Assembly (NCBI GenBank): GCA_949361645.1
Contig: OX442415.1
Span: 30,219,255 to 30,283,254 of the forward strand
Source: Spongilla lacustris
Lineage: Eukaryota > Porifera > Demospongiae > Spongillida > Spongillidae
DNA: 64,000 bases
Direction of reading: 5' to 3'
Below the pieces are notes generated by a model. That model did not search any database. It saw only the letters and a list, made by a program, of their open reading frames with translations, and had not been told where the DNA came from. Made by a program: the position numbers and the translations under genes. Below, piece after piece: positions 1 to 35,286 of the stretch (positions are counted from its first letter, which is position 1; the number at the start of each line of letters is the position of its first letter).

Positions 1-92
1 TCCAGGTTGACATGGCAACACCTTGCCTTTGGTTCTAGTTTGACATGGGCGAGGTATCACTTACTGTTTATTGTGTTTATCGTTTGACCTTC

Positions 93-207
93 CCCACAAT
101 CCCCGCCCCTTCCTGCTCAGCCCACAATCCCCGCCCCTTCCTGCTCAGCCCACAATCCCCGCCCCTTCCTGCTCAGCCCACAATCCCCGCCCCTTCCTGC
201 TCAGCCT
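93..207. repeat. 28-bp tandem repeat, ~4 copies
   Basis: Unit CCCACAATCCCCGCCCCTTC plus CTGCTCAG, nearly identical copies. The preceding 1-55 matches the GACATGGCAACA repeat family found at 26893-27101. Confidence 0.9.
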
Positions 208-963
208 ACAGTGATTAGTTGCTAACTTATTGATTTGCCAGGCCTTTTACCTTATGCCACAACTCCACTACTTCGCCTGCTACCTCACCCGGTACCCACT
301 ATAAATATTTTTGTGTATTGAAATGGGCGTGCCTCCAAGCTCCTCCCCCTAAGTTATTTGCATCTGATAATGCTGCAGAAGGCCTGCAGACTTGTCAGGA
401 TATCTCTGTAAACTGAGCACCACCATGGCTGCAGACTTGTCAGGATATCTCTGTAAACTGAGCACCACTATGGCCATAATCGCCATATACACATATATGA
501 TGGGGGGGAGCCCCTACCTGAGATATGGATACACGTACTAGAGTATTAATATCAGATCCAGATAGAAACATATCTGAGGCAAAACTTAATAATGCCCCAC
601 CCACATGTTCAGCCAAAAGGAGTTTATTAATCAATTAGTACCTTGTATTGGATTAACGGTATGTCCAATCATCCAGTAATACTTGTGCACATTGACAACA
701 TAACTAAATTCATCATTTTGTTCTTGAGCCCCTCCCCCCCATACCCATGTACCCCTAGCATGCTAGCAAGAACTGAAATGTATTGAAAAATCGTGTTAAA
801 GTTAGTTAACCGCACGGCAATCTTTTAATGAAATCTATTATTAAACTACTGTAAAGCTAAAGCAAGACAAAGCAGCCTATGCAGATACCATGGCGACGCC
901 CACCTGTAGAAGGTGCGTTCCTTCTTCAGCTTGCTGGCAATATCTTTAGCTCCTGTCTCCACC
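208..963. other. non-coding, no gene seen; one 45-bp duplication
   Basis: Apart from a 45-bp tandem pair (384-473, beginning CTGCAGACTTGTCAGG) I see no gene, RNA or element here. Confidence 0.5.
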
Positions 964-1096
964 TCCTAGTTAAGTAACCAAAGGAGGGCATATAGTTAAG
1001 TAACCAAAGGAGGGCATATAGTTAATTAACCAAAGGAGGGCATATAGTTAAGTAACCAAAGGAGGGCATATAGTTAAGTAACCAAAGGAGGGCATA
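964..1096. repeat. 26-bp tandem repeat, 5 copies
   Basis: Unit TTAAGTAACCAAAGGAGGGC plus ATATAG; one unit has TTAATTAACC. Confidence 0.9.
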
Positions 1097-2780
1097 ATAT
1101 TTCAACGGTCTCATTTCCCTCGCAGCCTTGTACACAGCCTGCATAACATGTAATACAGATCTTCCACTACTTACATGTAAATTCTAACCATTCTGTATTT
1201 AAAATAATAATGGCAGACTCAACCTCCATCTAGTGAGGGCCAATGCCACTGCCATACTTACCAGATGTGTTTTGCATTAACTATAGGCTATGTTTAAGAT
1301 TATACCCATGTGTATTAAATAATTAATAATAAAACAATTTTTATACATTATTGCATTACATAGATATACAGGATAAATGGACATGCACAAATACACTGAT
1401 ATATAAACATATACAACTAGACTACACACAATGTACACAAAATGCTAACTATAATAAAACAATTTATTATTATTAAAGTAATCATACTAACGTGAGTTCC
1501 CAGACCCAACATTAAGCAATGACATTTCGAGCACCACAGTAGCGCACTTAAAACCCACGCGCAATATGACCATGAAAGAGCTGTATACGGTGTCTATAGG
1601 GAACGGTACTATAAAGCACACAATATAGTATATTCTTGCATGGAGGGTGTGTGTGTGTATGTGTGTGTGTATGTGTGTGTGGTGTGTGTGTGTGGTATGT
1701 GTGTGTATGTGTGTGTGGTGTGTGTGTGTGGTATGTGTGTGTGTATGTGTGTGTGTGTGGTGTGTGTGTGGTATGTGTGTGTGTATGTGTGACTACTTTC
1801 TTTTTTACCTTTACAGAAGTAGGATCCATCCTTATACACGACGTCAAGGTCCTGTGGTTGAATAAGCCGGTCTGTATGGTATACATAACACGCACCAACC
1901 ACACCTCCTCCACTCATCTCTCCACCCACTTATCCAGCTTAGTAACACTTTCCCGCCAAGGTTTACAAACTAACTGGGTCAAAAGAACAGTGAATTTCAT
2001 ACAAACATAAATGTTTTTGGAGAGATATTAATGGATCTTAAAAAAGTATACAATCAGATTTTTATTGTGTCATACAATACTGATATACATATCACGTTAT
2101 CCATGCAGCTGTCGACTGAAAACACATCCCCGTTTTTAAATTGCAGCATGTGCAGGCAAACATTCTTTGTTATGCAACCAAAGATAATGATCAGTTGTTA
2201 ATTGATTGTACCAAACTCAGGAGGACTCTAATTGCAAATTTGTATACATCAAGTCTCACGTGTATGACAGGGCTTTTTGGCATTCCTCTGCCATTTAGCT
2301 CTCTTATTTCGTTCCCGTGAAGGTATTTTGAACAAAGCAACTTCGCTAGCCAAAAGTTCACGTATGATACACAATTTAAAAAAAAAAAAGATATTATATT
2401 ATGAATCATTGCCGCTCTCTCCATGTTTTTAATGATTTACGTATATCTGTTTACATGATGTTTATGATGACATGCAGTATATCTGAAACCAGCAGATGTT
2501 CTTCCAGGAAGTTCTATAATTAAAGATAAATTGGTACAATTGGCGCTCTTAATACTTCGATCCTTGGGAGACTGTAAGGAACACACGCTTCGCAGTTTGC
2601 AGCAATGGAGGCGGTGCCCCAGGGCCTTGCTCCCCTCCCCAGGCCACTCCCTATACTATGAATTATTAAAATCCACGCCCCTTTTGGCGCTAAATGTTAT
2701 TACTTGTATTGTGAATATCTCAAACATGGTCTATCATCAACCATGAACATGCTAAATTAACTAATGTCATTTTACTACAA
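1097..2780. other. non-coding, with (GT)n at 1647-1790
   Basis: Contains an interrupted (GT)n/(GTAT) microsatellite at 1647-1790. Short open frames across it are low-complexity. No supported gene. Confidence 0.5.
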
Positions 2781-3300
2781 TCAACCTAGAGTAACTCTGC
2801 TTAGCAAGGCCCTTGCATTGGCTCTGACCAGCATCATGTTCAGCCTCACATATATGCTTGACAGTGCTTCTGGTCTGGGTACTGAAGAATTCACATAACG
2901 TCTGGTGGTCAATCGAGAAAACGTACGCTGTGCCTCCTCTCCCCATGCTCCATATACCTCCACAGCCGTTGGGACACATACCCAGTAGAGCTCGGTGCAC
3001 TTCTGGTCGTTGTTGGCATGCTTCCTTTCTTCTGCTGACGGGCAGCTGACCCTGCTGTGGTACCCACTTCAATAATATGGGTTGAACCAAGCGGTGAGAC
3101 CACAGTGAAGTCAAGGGGCTGCAGGTTTGGAGCAAACCCAAATGGGCAGAAGGACATCAGCGACCATTAGGTCTGGTATGCAGGTGTTCATGACCTAGCC
3201 ACTCCCAGCTTCAATGCTAGCACTGACACCTGCAAGAAGGCATGTCTGCAAAAAGATATCCCACAGCTGATTGCGCCGAGACACAACACATCGTGTGTCA
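2781..3300 (-). pseudogene. decayed retroelement fragment, endonuclease-like C-terminus (copy A)
   Basis: Across broken frames the minus strand reads RHNQLWDIF, PDLMVADVL, DFTVVSPL, AGSAARQQ, VEVYGAWGEEAQRTFS and YVRLNMMLVRANARALLS. The same order appears in copy B at 5555-6700. The PD...D-x-T-V-x-SP pattern resembles a restriction-like (PD-(D/E)XK) endonuclease core. Several frameshifts and at least one stop interrupt it, so it is not functional. Confidence 0.55.
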
Positions 3301-4830
3301 GCCGTACCTCTATGTAACTCTTCTGCCATTAACATGAAGGTCATTTACCTCTCTGTACTATAAACAATAATAAATCTTATGATCCAACCTGCATGCAGCA
3401 GCCATGACATCGCTGCACTCCATGCAGCACTGCCATTGCTGGAGGGCGGGTGGATATTATAGAGACATTCCGCGAGTCTATCAAGCAAGGTCAAAATAAA
3501 CCTAACCGGACAACTTTTACGCAACACATTCTTGGAACACTTCAACTGTACGCGTTGATAAATTCAAAGAATGTGTTGTACAAAAGTTGTCCCAACTCCC
3601 GTTTACCGCCTATAGTACTATAGTTGCTCGTTGTTACATGTCCCTATAACTTAGTGCTTCCTCTAACAGCTCGAGCTTGTCATCGTATACATGTTTTTTG
3701 TTTTTTTTTTTTAAAGCAAGGATATTGTGTGTACAAGAACCCACCGACCCAAACATATCATCGATGCGTTTTACAGCCTCAAAGGTGCACATCAATCCCT
3801 GTATTATAACGGCGAAGCTGTTTCCTAAACCGGCAGCCTGCTGACTCGACTTCGGTAACTAGGCAACTTTTAGTTCGGCGTACAGCCCAACCTTCGTGTT
3901 TTGGCGGCTATAGCGAGCGTAGATAATCATCTATGGTGGCGACCATTATCGCACATCAGCACATTGTGGTATGTACTTGCTAAGCGCACAAAAGCACGCG
4001 ATGTTAATTAGCAACCGCAACAGTTATGACGCTACTCGAACGATGTATTGGATGCCATGCAAGTACATTGGACGGTGGATGTATCGTCTCTGTGAAGCAG
4101 TATCAATTTATACGTGACGTCGTGCAAGGTACCCATATAAAGTACGTTTGGCTGGTCGCCAGCTAGTGGTCGGTCGGAGAAACGGTCCGCTGTTCGATCC
4201 CAATAGTGCTAGTTAGCATAATTGGGTTGTTGTACGGTAGCGTGAATCGATGGCAGAATCGGACCGTTGCGTCGATCGCGTTGTTCAATCACAAAATCGC
4301 GTGTCGTACAACGTTTGGTAGCGCACCCTCCAGGGCCACCGTACATTCCCGCGCACCTTTCTGCTAAAGTACAGTATCTATACCACACTATATTGTTTGG
4401 CTACTGAGCAAAGAACCATGCATAGCAACAATATTGGATCTAACTATTCGGTACCGAAATCCGCATTAAAACGCTCTACAAAGTAACAGTATACACACAT
4501 ATAATATGCACGCAACTCCTTACTTTCAAAACCGAATGCTTCGAAGGGGGGTGGTGTTACATGTATTAATAACTATGGCTCACGTGACATTCAGTCCCTA
4601 AATAATAACTAACATAGTTGTATAGAAGACTACAAAGAAGCGTAGAGCCGTTACTTGTGTGGCTTATCCGGTTTCATTGCTCGATCGAGTAAGGCAATTT
4701 CACGATCCGTCAATATCAGGCGCATTCAATTTATAGTAAAATTTTGCAAATGAATCTTGACTTTGTCTTTTGATGCACAGTAACAGGATACATGCAGTAA
4801 ATTTACTATAGGATTATACCAATTTCAGGG
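3301..4830. other. no gene seen
   Basis: No coding similarity, tandem array or clear element was found. The sequence is moderately AT-rich with a poly(T) at about 3700. Confidence 0.4.
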
Positions 4831-4837
4831 TCTAGCA

Positions 4838-5373
4838 CGGTTGCCGAAGGCCAGCCCGGCCTGTCAGGCCGACAGACCTCCCGACCGGCCTTTCAGGCCA
4901 GGCCCCGCCTGAAATGTCGGGACACACCTCTTAGATACAAGTAATTAGAGTGATTGTTAGCATACCTGCTGTAGGCCGGATAATTAAATTAAAAATACAA
5001 TTTTGTATTAATTTTTCATTTATTCATTCGTTAACAGCGCAAATTCTCAGCCATCGCCAGCGTCAGTTTACACTGTTTCGTACCTACGCAGCTCCTCTTT
5101 TCTCCATGTGTCTCCTACAAACCCAGAGGTTGAGTACGTTTGTCCCAGACCTCTGGGTTTGTAACACAGTCTGTGTGACATGGTCACAATCAAAGTGCCC
5201 AAATTTCACGAAACAAAGGAAAAGAGCTCGAGTGGATATGAAGGGTTTGGATATGAAGGGTTTCTCACTTCTGTGCAATGCATGCATAATGGTTTGACTG
5301 ATTATATAATCGTGTAATCTGTTTGGCATACAGGCCGGAGCCTGCATGGCCTGATTTTCGGCAACCCTGGCGT
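4838..5373. mobile_element. possible MITE with GGTTGCCGAA ends
   Basis: GGTTGCCGAA near 4838 and its inverse TTCGGCAACC near 5357-5366, each followed by GC-rich AGGCC/GGCCT sequence, suggest terminal inverted repeats. A separate 15-bp hairpin (ACAAACCCAGAGGT against ACCTCTGGGTTTGT) lies at 5117-5162. No target duplication was identified, so this is weak. Confidence 0.35.
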
Positions 5374-5554
5374 TTTGTTTTGGCCTGCTTGAATATATCT
5401 ATCATTTTACTTTTTAAAATTACTTTATTTAGGCTCCAGTCAAGTTAGATTTCATAACCAAGTAAATTAATTATACAGACAACATTAGGATAAGAATAGA
5501 ACACACAACCTACATGTACACTAATTAAAGAGTTCGATATGTGCACCCTAACGT

Positions 5555-6700
5555 TTATATTGGCCTTAGACCCCTGGCCAGGATAGCCCTGGCCGCAGAC
5601 CTGGTTAAGGTCAGGTTTAAGCGGCCATAGATGTCAGCTGTTGACTTTGATTTTGACACACTGTGGCTTGCAGCAAGTAGAGAGGCTAGACAGGAAAATG
5701 TCTCTTGGGCCTCCACCCCCCAATTTCCATAGGTTTCTACAGCCAACGGAACACAGGTCCACCCCAACTCAAAGCACTTTGGATCATTAGCAACATGTTT
5801 GCGGGACTCTGCCTACCCCAGCTTTTGAACAAGACTCATTAAGGATGGCAGGGGATGTCACTGTTATATCCAAAGCTGCGGGCAAACCCTTTCCCTATCT
5901 GGCTACCAGGACATCTGCTGGTTGTGAGTGGCTATTATCATGTGTAAGGCCTGCATAGCCCGCCTCTGACGAAAAAAGTTAGCCACACCTCCATGAATAC
6001 ATGTAATGGTGTGGTGGCCAAGTGGGTCCAGGGCTTTCTCAGAGCAGACAGGACAAAGAGAACCACCAGAGGTGTCCAACCCTAACCACCACCTTATAGA
6101 GGTGTGAAGCTCGCTAGGTTCAAGTTGCAGGCCCAAGACAGGAGATGGAGTCATGGACAACCACGATGCAGCATGGGGAGCTGAAACAGATAATACAGGC
6201 TCTGTCTGCCATAGAGGAAGCCCCTAACAAAGAATTAAAAAGGTGGCATTCCAATTTCTTAGACAGAGTATGCTGCATTGATGATACTCCTTCTGCTGTG
6301 ATTCCATCTGATGTAGAGACCTAATCGTTGAACTGAATGATTGCCTGTTGTAGATGTACTTTATCAGCACTGCTACAGCCAGATGTTGATAATGAAGCTA
6401 TACATGATAAGAGTGCAGACCAAGACCACCACAACCTAAGCTAAGCTGGGCCTGTGTCCAGGCTGTGTCTGTTGTGTCAATGGAAAAACAAGATGAGAAT
6501 CAAGCACCTCCTAACTTCTTCATCAAACAGCTTCAAAGAACCCTCCAGACTTGATGGGATGGCCCTACCCAGGTAGACCAATCTGCAATAGCTGCACGAA
6601 CGCATGAGAGACAAGGCCACATGTGGGTAACTGCTGCTACATCTACCAGGGAAGACAGATGTTTCCTGGCATCGGCACACTTCCCAGCAATGAACTTTGA
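5555..6700 (-). pseudogene. decayed retroelement fragment, endonuclease-like C-terminus (copy B)
   Basis: From high to low coordinates: ADRACIICFSSPHAASWL, a WWLGLD segment, a zinc-knuckle-like CPVC...GHHTITC, then PADVLV, AALDITVTSP, DPKCFELGWTCVPLAVETYGNWG and IYGRLNLTLTRSAARAIL. It is the same family as 2781-3300. The RHN step is damaged and a stop falls after PADVLVAR. No intact reverse transcriptase precedes it. Confidence 0.6.
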
Positions 6701-6937
6701 ACAGTACAGGTAATCACCATAGTAACCATTTTTTGGTAACACAACGTGTTGTGATAATATTGCGACAACTACATGCACGTGATGCGCCCTATTCTTCGAA
6801 GCACATAGTTGTAAAAATCAACATGAAGTCTTAACAGAGCTGCCTATGTTTGTAGTAGAATTGCATGCCCACACATAGATATTATCAAGCCTTTTATTTT
6901 TATGTATATGTATGTATGCAATCTACTCCATTGTCAT

Positions 6938-7224
6938 CAGGGGCGTACGCAGGGGGGGAGGGGGGGGGGGTTCGAGGGAGTTCGGGCGAACCCCCCTTTT
7001 GGCTCTGAACTTTTTTTTTAGTATGTGCACAAGGTCCAGTAGCGAAGGATAAATTGAATGGCACCGTGGGAGGGACCTTCACTCAGCTCGTATTTGGCGG
7101 CGAAACGCAAGGGTCTCCCGCTAGTGTTTGGTCAAACGCAAGGGGGACCCCCCCCCTCCGCTCGTATTTGACCTATAACCGCGCTGCCGTAACCCCCCTT
7201 TATAAAATCCTGCGTACGCCCCTG
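6938..7224. mobile_element. 287-bp MITE, CAGGGGCGTACGCAGG ends, GTCAT target duplication
   Basis: CAGGGGCGTACGCAGG (6938) and CCTGCGTACGCCCCTG (to 7224) are exact inverse repeats, flanked by GTCAT on both sides (6933-6937, 7225-7229). The interior is G-rich at one end and C-rich at the other. A related end (CAGGGGCGGATCCAGG) starts at 7451 without a clean partner. Confidence 0.75.
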
Positions 7225-7534
7225 GTCATATAGATGATATTTATTACGAATGCAATTGTTTAGCTTGCAGGCGTTAATAACCCGATGCAATTAATCGAAG
7301 TGGATGATCGAATGAGTTAAATTAAAGTTGCCTCTCCCAAGGTAAAAGTTCCGTCTATTATTAGCTACCATAGCTAGGATTAGCTATAGTAGCTAATCCT
7401 TAGTTTTCAGCCGCAAACGACAGTGCGTGCGTTCAGACACCATACATAAGCAGGGGCGGATCCAGGATTTTAAGTAGGGAGTGTTTAGCCAAATACAGGG
7501 GAGGTCCCCCTCGCGTTTAGCCAAATACGAGAGC

Positions 7535-7556
7535 GGGGGGGGGGGGGGGGGGGGGG
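7535..7556. repeat. poly(G) run of 22
   Basis: Uninterrupted guanine tract within a degenerate MITE-like stretch. Confidence 0.9.
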
Positions 7557-7846
7557 AGGTGCCATTCAGCATGGCATATGGCAATAGGAATAATTAAATT
7601 CATATTTAGGATCGGGGGGGGGGCCGTACGCCGCTTCCGCCCGACATGATATGGCTTGCAGCCCTCTCTAAGTTAATTACTTCATACCGTGCTGCTCTAC
7701 GTAGTTAATGTGTTACAATTACCATATGTGTAAAAAAAAACATTGATGGCCAAAACAGAAGTGAACTGAGCTGTTGGCTGAGTAAGCAATCAGTAGAGAG
7801 ATAGTACATAACGAACAAGGTACAAGCAGATAACGAGAAACGTGTG

Positions 7847-7848
<2 letters not shown>

Positions 7849-7933
<85 letters not shown>

Positions 7934-7935
7934 GA
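7849..7935. repeat. (AG)n microsatellite
   Basis: Nearly pure dinucleotide repeat starting about 30 bp beyond the KDM7-like stop codon, hence in its 3'UTR or just downstream. Confidence 0.95.
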
Positions 7936-7966
7936 AGGGTTGTTGGCCTCAATGTCACAGTTCCAG

Positions 7967-32044
<24,078 letters not shown>

Positions 32045-32391
32045 TTCTTTTTGTCGCTGGTTCCCCGCGCTTATTACGTCAGAGTGACGTACGAGTGCTT
32101 ATTTATTATTATGACGTAAGACAAGTACTACAATATAATACATAGTCCCGAGCAGTGTACCTAATATATTAGAGCTGGACCAATATTATGAATGACGTAA
32201 AACACTCATGGGCCTCTACAAAAGAGCGATAGAAGCTCCTCTACATCATGGTGAGTCTCGTTCCCAGATGCGTATAAGAAATTCTGGGAACGAGACCGTT
32301 GCGTACTGAAAAATCAATGACGTCATCATTCGTTAAAGGTCACGAGGCTCGAGGCTTGGCTTCTAATAATAACACTGCAGCTGGCTGAGGG
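32045..32391. promoter_or_regulatory. bidirectional promoter region between KDM7-like gene and cathepsin C copy 1
   Basis: A 347-bp interval separates the divergent start codons. It contains a perfect CRE (TGACGTCA, 32318-32325), TGACGTAA at 32112-32119 and 32193-32200, its reverse complement TTACGTCA at 32074-32081, a TGACGT half-site at 32085-32090, and a CCAAT at about 32180. CRE-like sites are typical of ATF/CREB-driven bidirectional promoters; regulation itself is inferred. A small inverted repeat is embedded at 32255-32296. Confidence 0.55.
32255..32296. mobile_element. short inverted repeat related to a GTCTCGT-type MITE
   Basis: Fourteen-base arms GTCTCGTTCCCAGA (32255-32268) and TCTGGGAACGAGAC (32283-32296) are perfect reverse complements around a 14-bp loop. 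The ends resemble those of the MITE at 38513-38630 (GTCTCGTACCCAGA), so this may be a minimal family member. It sits within the promoter region between the KDM7-like and cathepsin C genes. Confidence 0.45.
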
Positions 32392-33783
32392 ATGCGCTGT
32401 GTGGATTTAGCGACTTTACTAGCGCTCTGTTGCGCTCTTCAGGCTGTGCTCGGCGACACACCAGCAAACTGTACGTACGAGGACATCCTGGGCACGTGGC
32501 AATTCTCGATCGGAACGCCCAACTTCGATCGCACAGTGGACTGTAACGCGTTCGGCGCGGGTTCTGTAGCCAGCACGTTGACTGTGCAGCTGGTGTTCCC
32601 GGATAAGGCCGTGGATCAGTACGGTAACGTGGGGTTCTGGACACTCATCTACAACCAAGGATTCGAGGTACAGATCGCCAATAAGAAGTACTTCGCTTTC
32701 TCCAACTATACTACGTCGGGTCAGAGCGTGACCAGTTACTGCCATTCTACCTTCAACGGATGGTCTCACGACTTTTGGGGGCACAACTGGGCCTGTTATT
32801 TTGGAGAGAAGATAGGCGGAGGTCACATCGGGGCCGAACCACCCCGCGAGAAGATTTCCACCATCGACCACACTGCAGACCTCGCCACCAAGTACGTGGT
32901 GAACCAGCAGTATGTGGACGAGATTAACTCTCACCAGAGCTTGTGGACCGCGACAGTGTACCACGAGATGTCTGGAATGACGCTGGCAGATCGCCTGAGA
33001 AGAGCAGGGGGCGTGCCGTTGCCTACCGACCAGAAGCCTCACCTTCCCACCCCTCTCCCCTCTAAGGATACTCTGAGGCGGTGGCAACAGCTTCCTTCGT
33101 CATTCGATTGGCGTAACGTTAGTGGCGTGAACTACGTGTCCCCCATACGCGACCAGGCAGCATGCGGAAGCTGTTATGCTTTCGCGTCCATGGCGATAAT
33201 TGAGGCACGACTTCGCATCGCTACCAACAATCGCCTTCAGCCCGTATTCTCTCCACAAGACGTGGTCAGCTGCTCCGAGTACGCTCAAGGGTGCGAAGGG
33301 GGTTTCCCTTACCTCATTGCTGGAAAGTATGCGGAGGACTTCGGAGTGGTAGAAGAGTCCTGCTTTCCGTACTTGGGACAGGACGCGCCATGCACGGAGA
33401 AGAAGGGTTGCCAGCGTTACTATGGCACCAACTACTTCTACGTTGGTGGGTTCTATGGAGGCTGTAATGAAGAGGTAATGATGGTAGAGCTGGTCAATAA
33501 TGGACCCATTGCTGTCAGCTTTGAGGTCTATGATGACTTCATGAACTACAAGGGAGGGATCTACCAGCACACAGGACTGGAGGACAAGTTTAACCCCTGG
33601 GAGATCACCAATCATGTTGTCCTAGTAGTGGGCTATGGGCAAGAGAATGGAACACCTTATTGGATTGTGAAGAACAGCTGGGGTACTGCTTGGGGAGAAA
33701 ATGGATACTTCCGCATTTTGAGGGGTGCTGATGAGTGCAGCATTGAAAGTATTGCCATGGCAATGACTCCTCTCATTCCTTGA
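32392..33783 (+). CDS. CTSC: dipeptidyl-peptidase I (cathepsin C), tandem copy 1
   Basis: Lysosomal papain-family cysteine exopeptidase that removes N-terminal dipeptides and activates other proteases. The 463-residue intronless frame has the same length as human cathepsin C. A hydrophobic signal peptide (residues 1-21) is followed by DTPANCTYED, the start of the exclusion domain; its first Asp is the residue that binds substrate amino groups in this family. The mature papain-like domain starts near LPSSFDWRNV. Catalytic residues are visible: Cys in CGSCYAF, His in TNHVVLVVGYG, Asn in KNSWGTAWGENGY. The ending IESIAMAMTPLIP is family-typical. Copy 2 follows 105 bp downstream on the same strand. 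The start is the first ATG before the signal peptide. Around the active Cys the copy reads RDQAACGSCYAF, unlike RDQGQCGSCYSF in copy 2. Lack of introns in both copies is notable. Confidence 0.96.
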   Translation: MRCVDLATLLALCCALQAVLGDTPANCTYEDILGTWQFSIGTPNFDRTVDCNAFGAGSVASTLTVQLVFPDKAVDQYGNVGFWTLIYNQGFEVQIANKKYFAFSNYTTSGQSVTSYCHSTFNGWSHDFWGHNWACYFGEKIGGGHIGAEPPREKISTIDHTADLATKYVVNQQYVDEINSHQSLWTATVYHEMSGMTLADRLRRAGGVPLPTDQKPHLPTPLPSKDTLRRWQQLPSSFDWRNVSGVNYVSPIRDQAACGSCYAFASMAIIEARLRIATNNRLQPVFSPQDVVSCSEYAQGCEGGFPYLIAGKYAEDFGVVEESCFPYLGQDAPCTEKKGCQRYYGTNYFYVGGFYGGCNEEVMMVELVNNGPIAVSFEVYDDFMNYKGGIYQHTGLEDKFNPWEITNHVVLVVGYGQENGTPYWIVKNSWGTAWGENGYFRILRGADECSIESIAMAMTPLIP

Positions 33784-33888
33784 CAAACGTAACCCATATA
33801 AAGGTTAACGTACATTTTTTATGTACATGTGACTGTGTAAATTAGCAATGCACGTGCCTCAATTATTGTATAAATTATCACGTGTTTA

Positions 33889-35286
33889 ATGAATACGATG
33901 TCTCCTTTGCTAGTGCTCGCTTTTGCAGCTGCTGTCGCGGTACGTGTGGTCTCTGCCGACACTCCAGCCAACTGTACTTATGAAGATGTTCTCGGCACGT
34001 GGAAATTCTTCGTGGGGACGCCCAACTACGATCGCACCCTCAACTGTAACGCGTTCGGTGCGGATTCCGTCGCCAGCACGCTGACTGTGCAGCTGGTGTT
34101 CCCGGATAAGGCCGTGGATCAGTACGGTAACGTGGGGTTCTGGACACTCATCTACAACCAAGGATTCGAGGTCCAGATCGCCAATAAGAAGTACTTCGCT
34201 TTCTCCAACTATACTATGTCGGGTCAGAACGTGACCAGTTACTGCCATTCTACCTTCAACGGATGGTCTCACGACTTTTGGGGGCACAACTGGGCTTGTT
34301 ATTTTGGAGAGAAGATAGGCGGAGGTCATATCGGGGCCGAACCACCCCGCGAGAAGATTTCCATCATTGACCACATTGCAGACCTCGCCACCAAGTACGT
34401 GGTGAACCAGCAGTATGTGGACGAGATTAACTCTCACCAGAGCTTGTGGACTGCGACAGTGTACCACGAGATGTCTGGAATGACGCTGGCAGATCGCCTG
34501 AGACGAGCAGGGGGCGTGCCGTTACCTACCGACCAGAAGCCTCACCTTCCGACCCCTCTCCCTTCTAAGGATACTTTGAGGCGGTGGCAACAGCTTCCTT
34601 CGTCATTCGATTGGCGTAACGTTAGTGGCGTGAACTACGTGTCTCCCATACGCGACCAGGGACAATGCGGAAGCTGTTATTCTTTCGCGTCCATGGCCAT
34701 GTTGGAAGCGCGACTTCGTATCTCTACCAACAATCGCCTTCAGCCCGTATTCTCTCCGCAAGACGTGGTCAGCTGCTCCGAGTATTCACAAGGGTGTGAA
34801 GGGGGTTTCCCTTACCTCATCGGAGGGAAGTATGCGGAGGACTTCGGAGTGGTAGAAGAGTCCTGCTTTCCGTACTTGGGACAGGACGCGCCATGCACGG
34901 AGAACAAGGGTTGCCAGCGTTACTATGGCACCAACTACTTCTACGTTGGTGGGTTCTATGGAGGCTGTAATGAAGAGGTAATGATGGTGGAGCTGTCCAA
35001 TAATGGACCAATAGTTGTTGGCTTTCAAGTCTACAACGACTTCTTGAGCTACAAGGGAGGAATCTACCAGCACACAGGTCTGGAGGACAAGTTTAACCCC
35101 TGGGAGATCACCAATCATGCTGTCCTAGTAGTGGGCTATGGGCAAGAGAATGGAACACCTTATTGGATTGTGAAGAACAGCTGGGGTACTACCTGGGGAG
35201 AGAATGGATACTTCCGCATATTGAGGGGTGCAGATGAGTGCAGCTTTGAAAGTCTGGCTGTGGCTTCCACTCCCATTGTTCCATAA
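33889..35286 (+). CDS. CTSC: dipeptidyl-peptidase I (cathepsin C), tandem copy 2
   Basis: Second copy of the lysosomal dipeptidyl peptidase, 465 residues and intronless. Signal peptide residues 1-23 are followed by the conserved DTPANCTYED start of the exclusion domain. Catalytic Cys lies in GQCGSCYSF, His in TNHAVLVVGYG, Asn in KNSWGTTWGENGY. Much of the middle is nearly identical to copy 1 at the DNA level (about 34070-34640 compared with 32570-33140), while the signal peptide and parts of the 3' half differ, suggesting a recent duplication or partial gene conversion. Two in-frame ATGs (33889 and 33898) precede the signal sequence; either could be used. The upstream spacer is only 105 bp, so the copy either has a very compact promoter or depends on read-through from copy 1. 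Family assignment is secure. Confidence 0.96.
   Translation: MNTMSPLLVLAFAAAVAVRVVSADTPANCTYEDVLGTWKFFVGTPNYDRTLNCNAFGADSVASTLTVQLVFPDKAVDQYGNVGFWTLIYNQGFEVQIANKKYFAFSNYTMSGQNVTSYCHSTFNGWSHDFWGHNWACYFGEKIGGGHIGAEPPREKISIIDHIADLATKYVVNQQYVDEINSHQSLWTATVYHEMSGMTLADRLRRAGGVPLPTDQKPHLPTPLPSKDTLRRWQQLPSSFDWRNVSGVNYVSPIRDQGQCGSCYSFASMAMLEARLRISTNNRLQPVFSPQDVVSCSEYSQGCEGGFPYLIGGKYAEDFGVVEESCFPYLGQDAPCTENKGCQRYYGTNYFYVGGFYGGCNEEVMMVELSNNGPIVVGFQVYNDFLSYKGGIYQHTGLEDKFNPWEITNHAVLVVGYGQENGTPYWIVKNSWGTTWGENGYFRILRGADECSFESLAVASTPIVP

Noticed and set aside
2191..2424. 77-codon minus-strand frame
   Set aside because: No recognised domain, AT-rich, no splice or promoter support.
32419..35118. Open frames opposite the cathepsin C genes
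   Set aside because: Shadows of the coding strand; both copies show them only because the coding sequences are similar.
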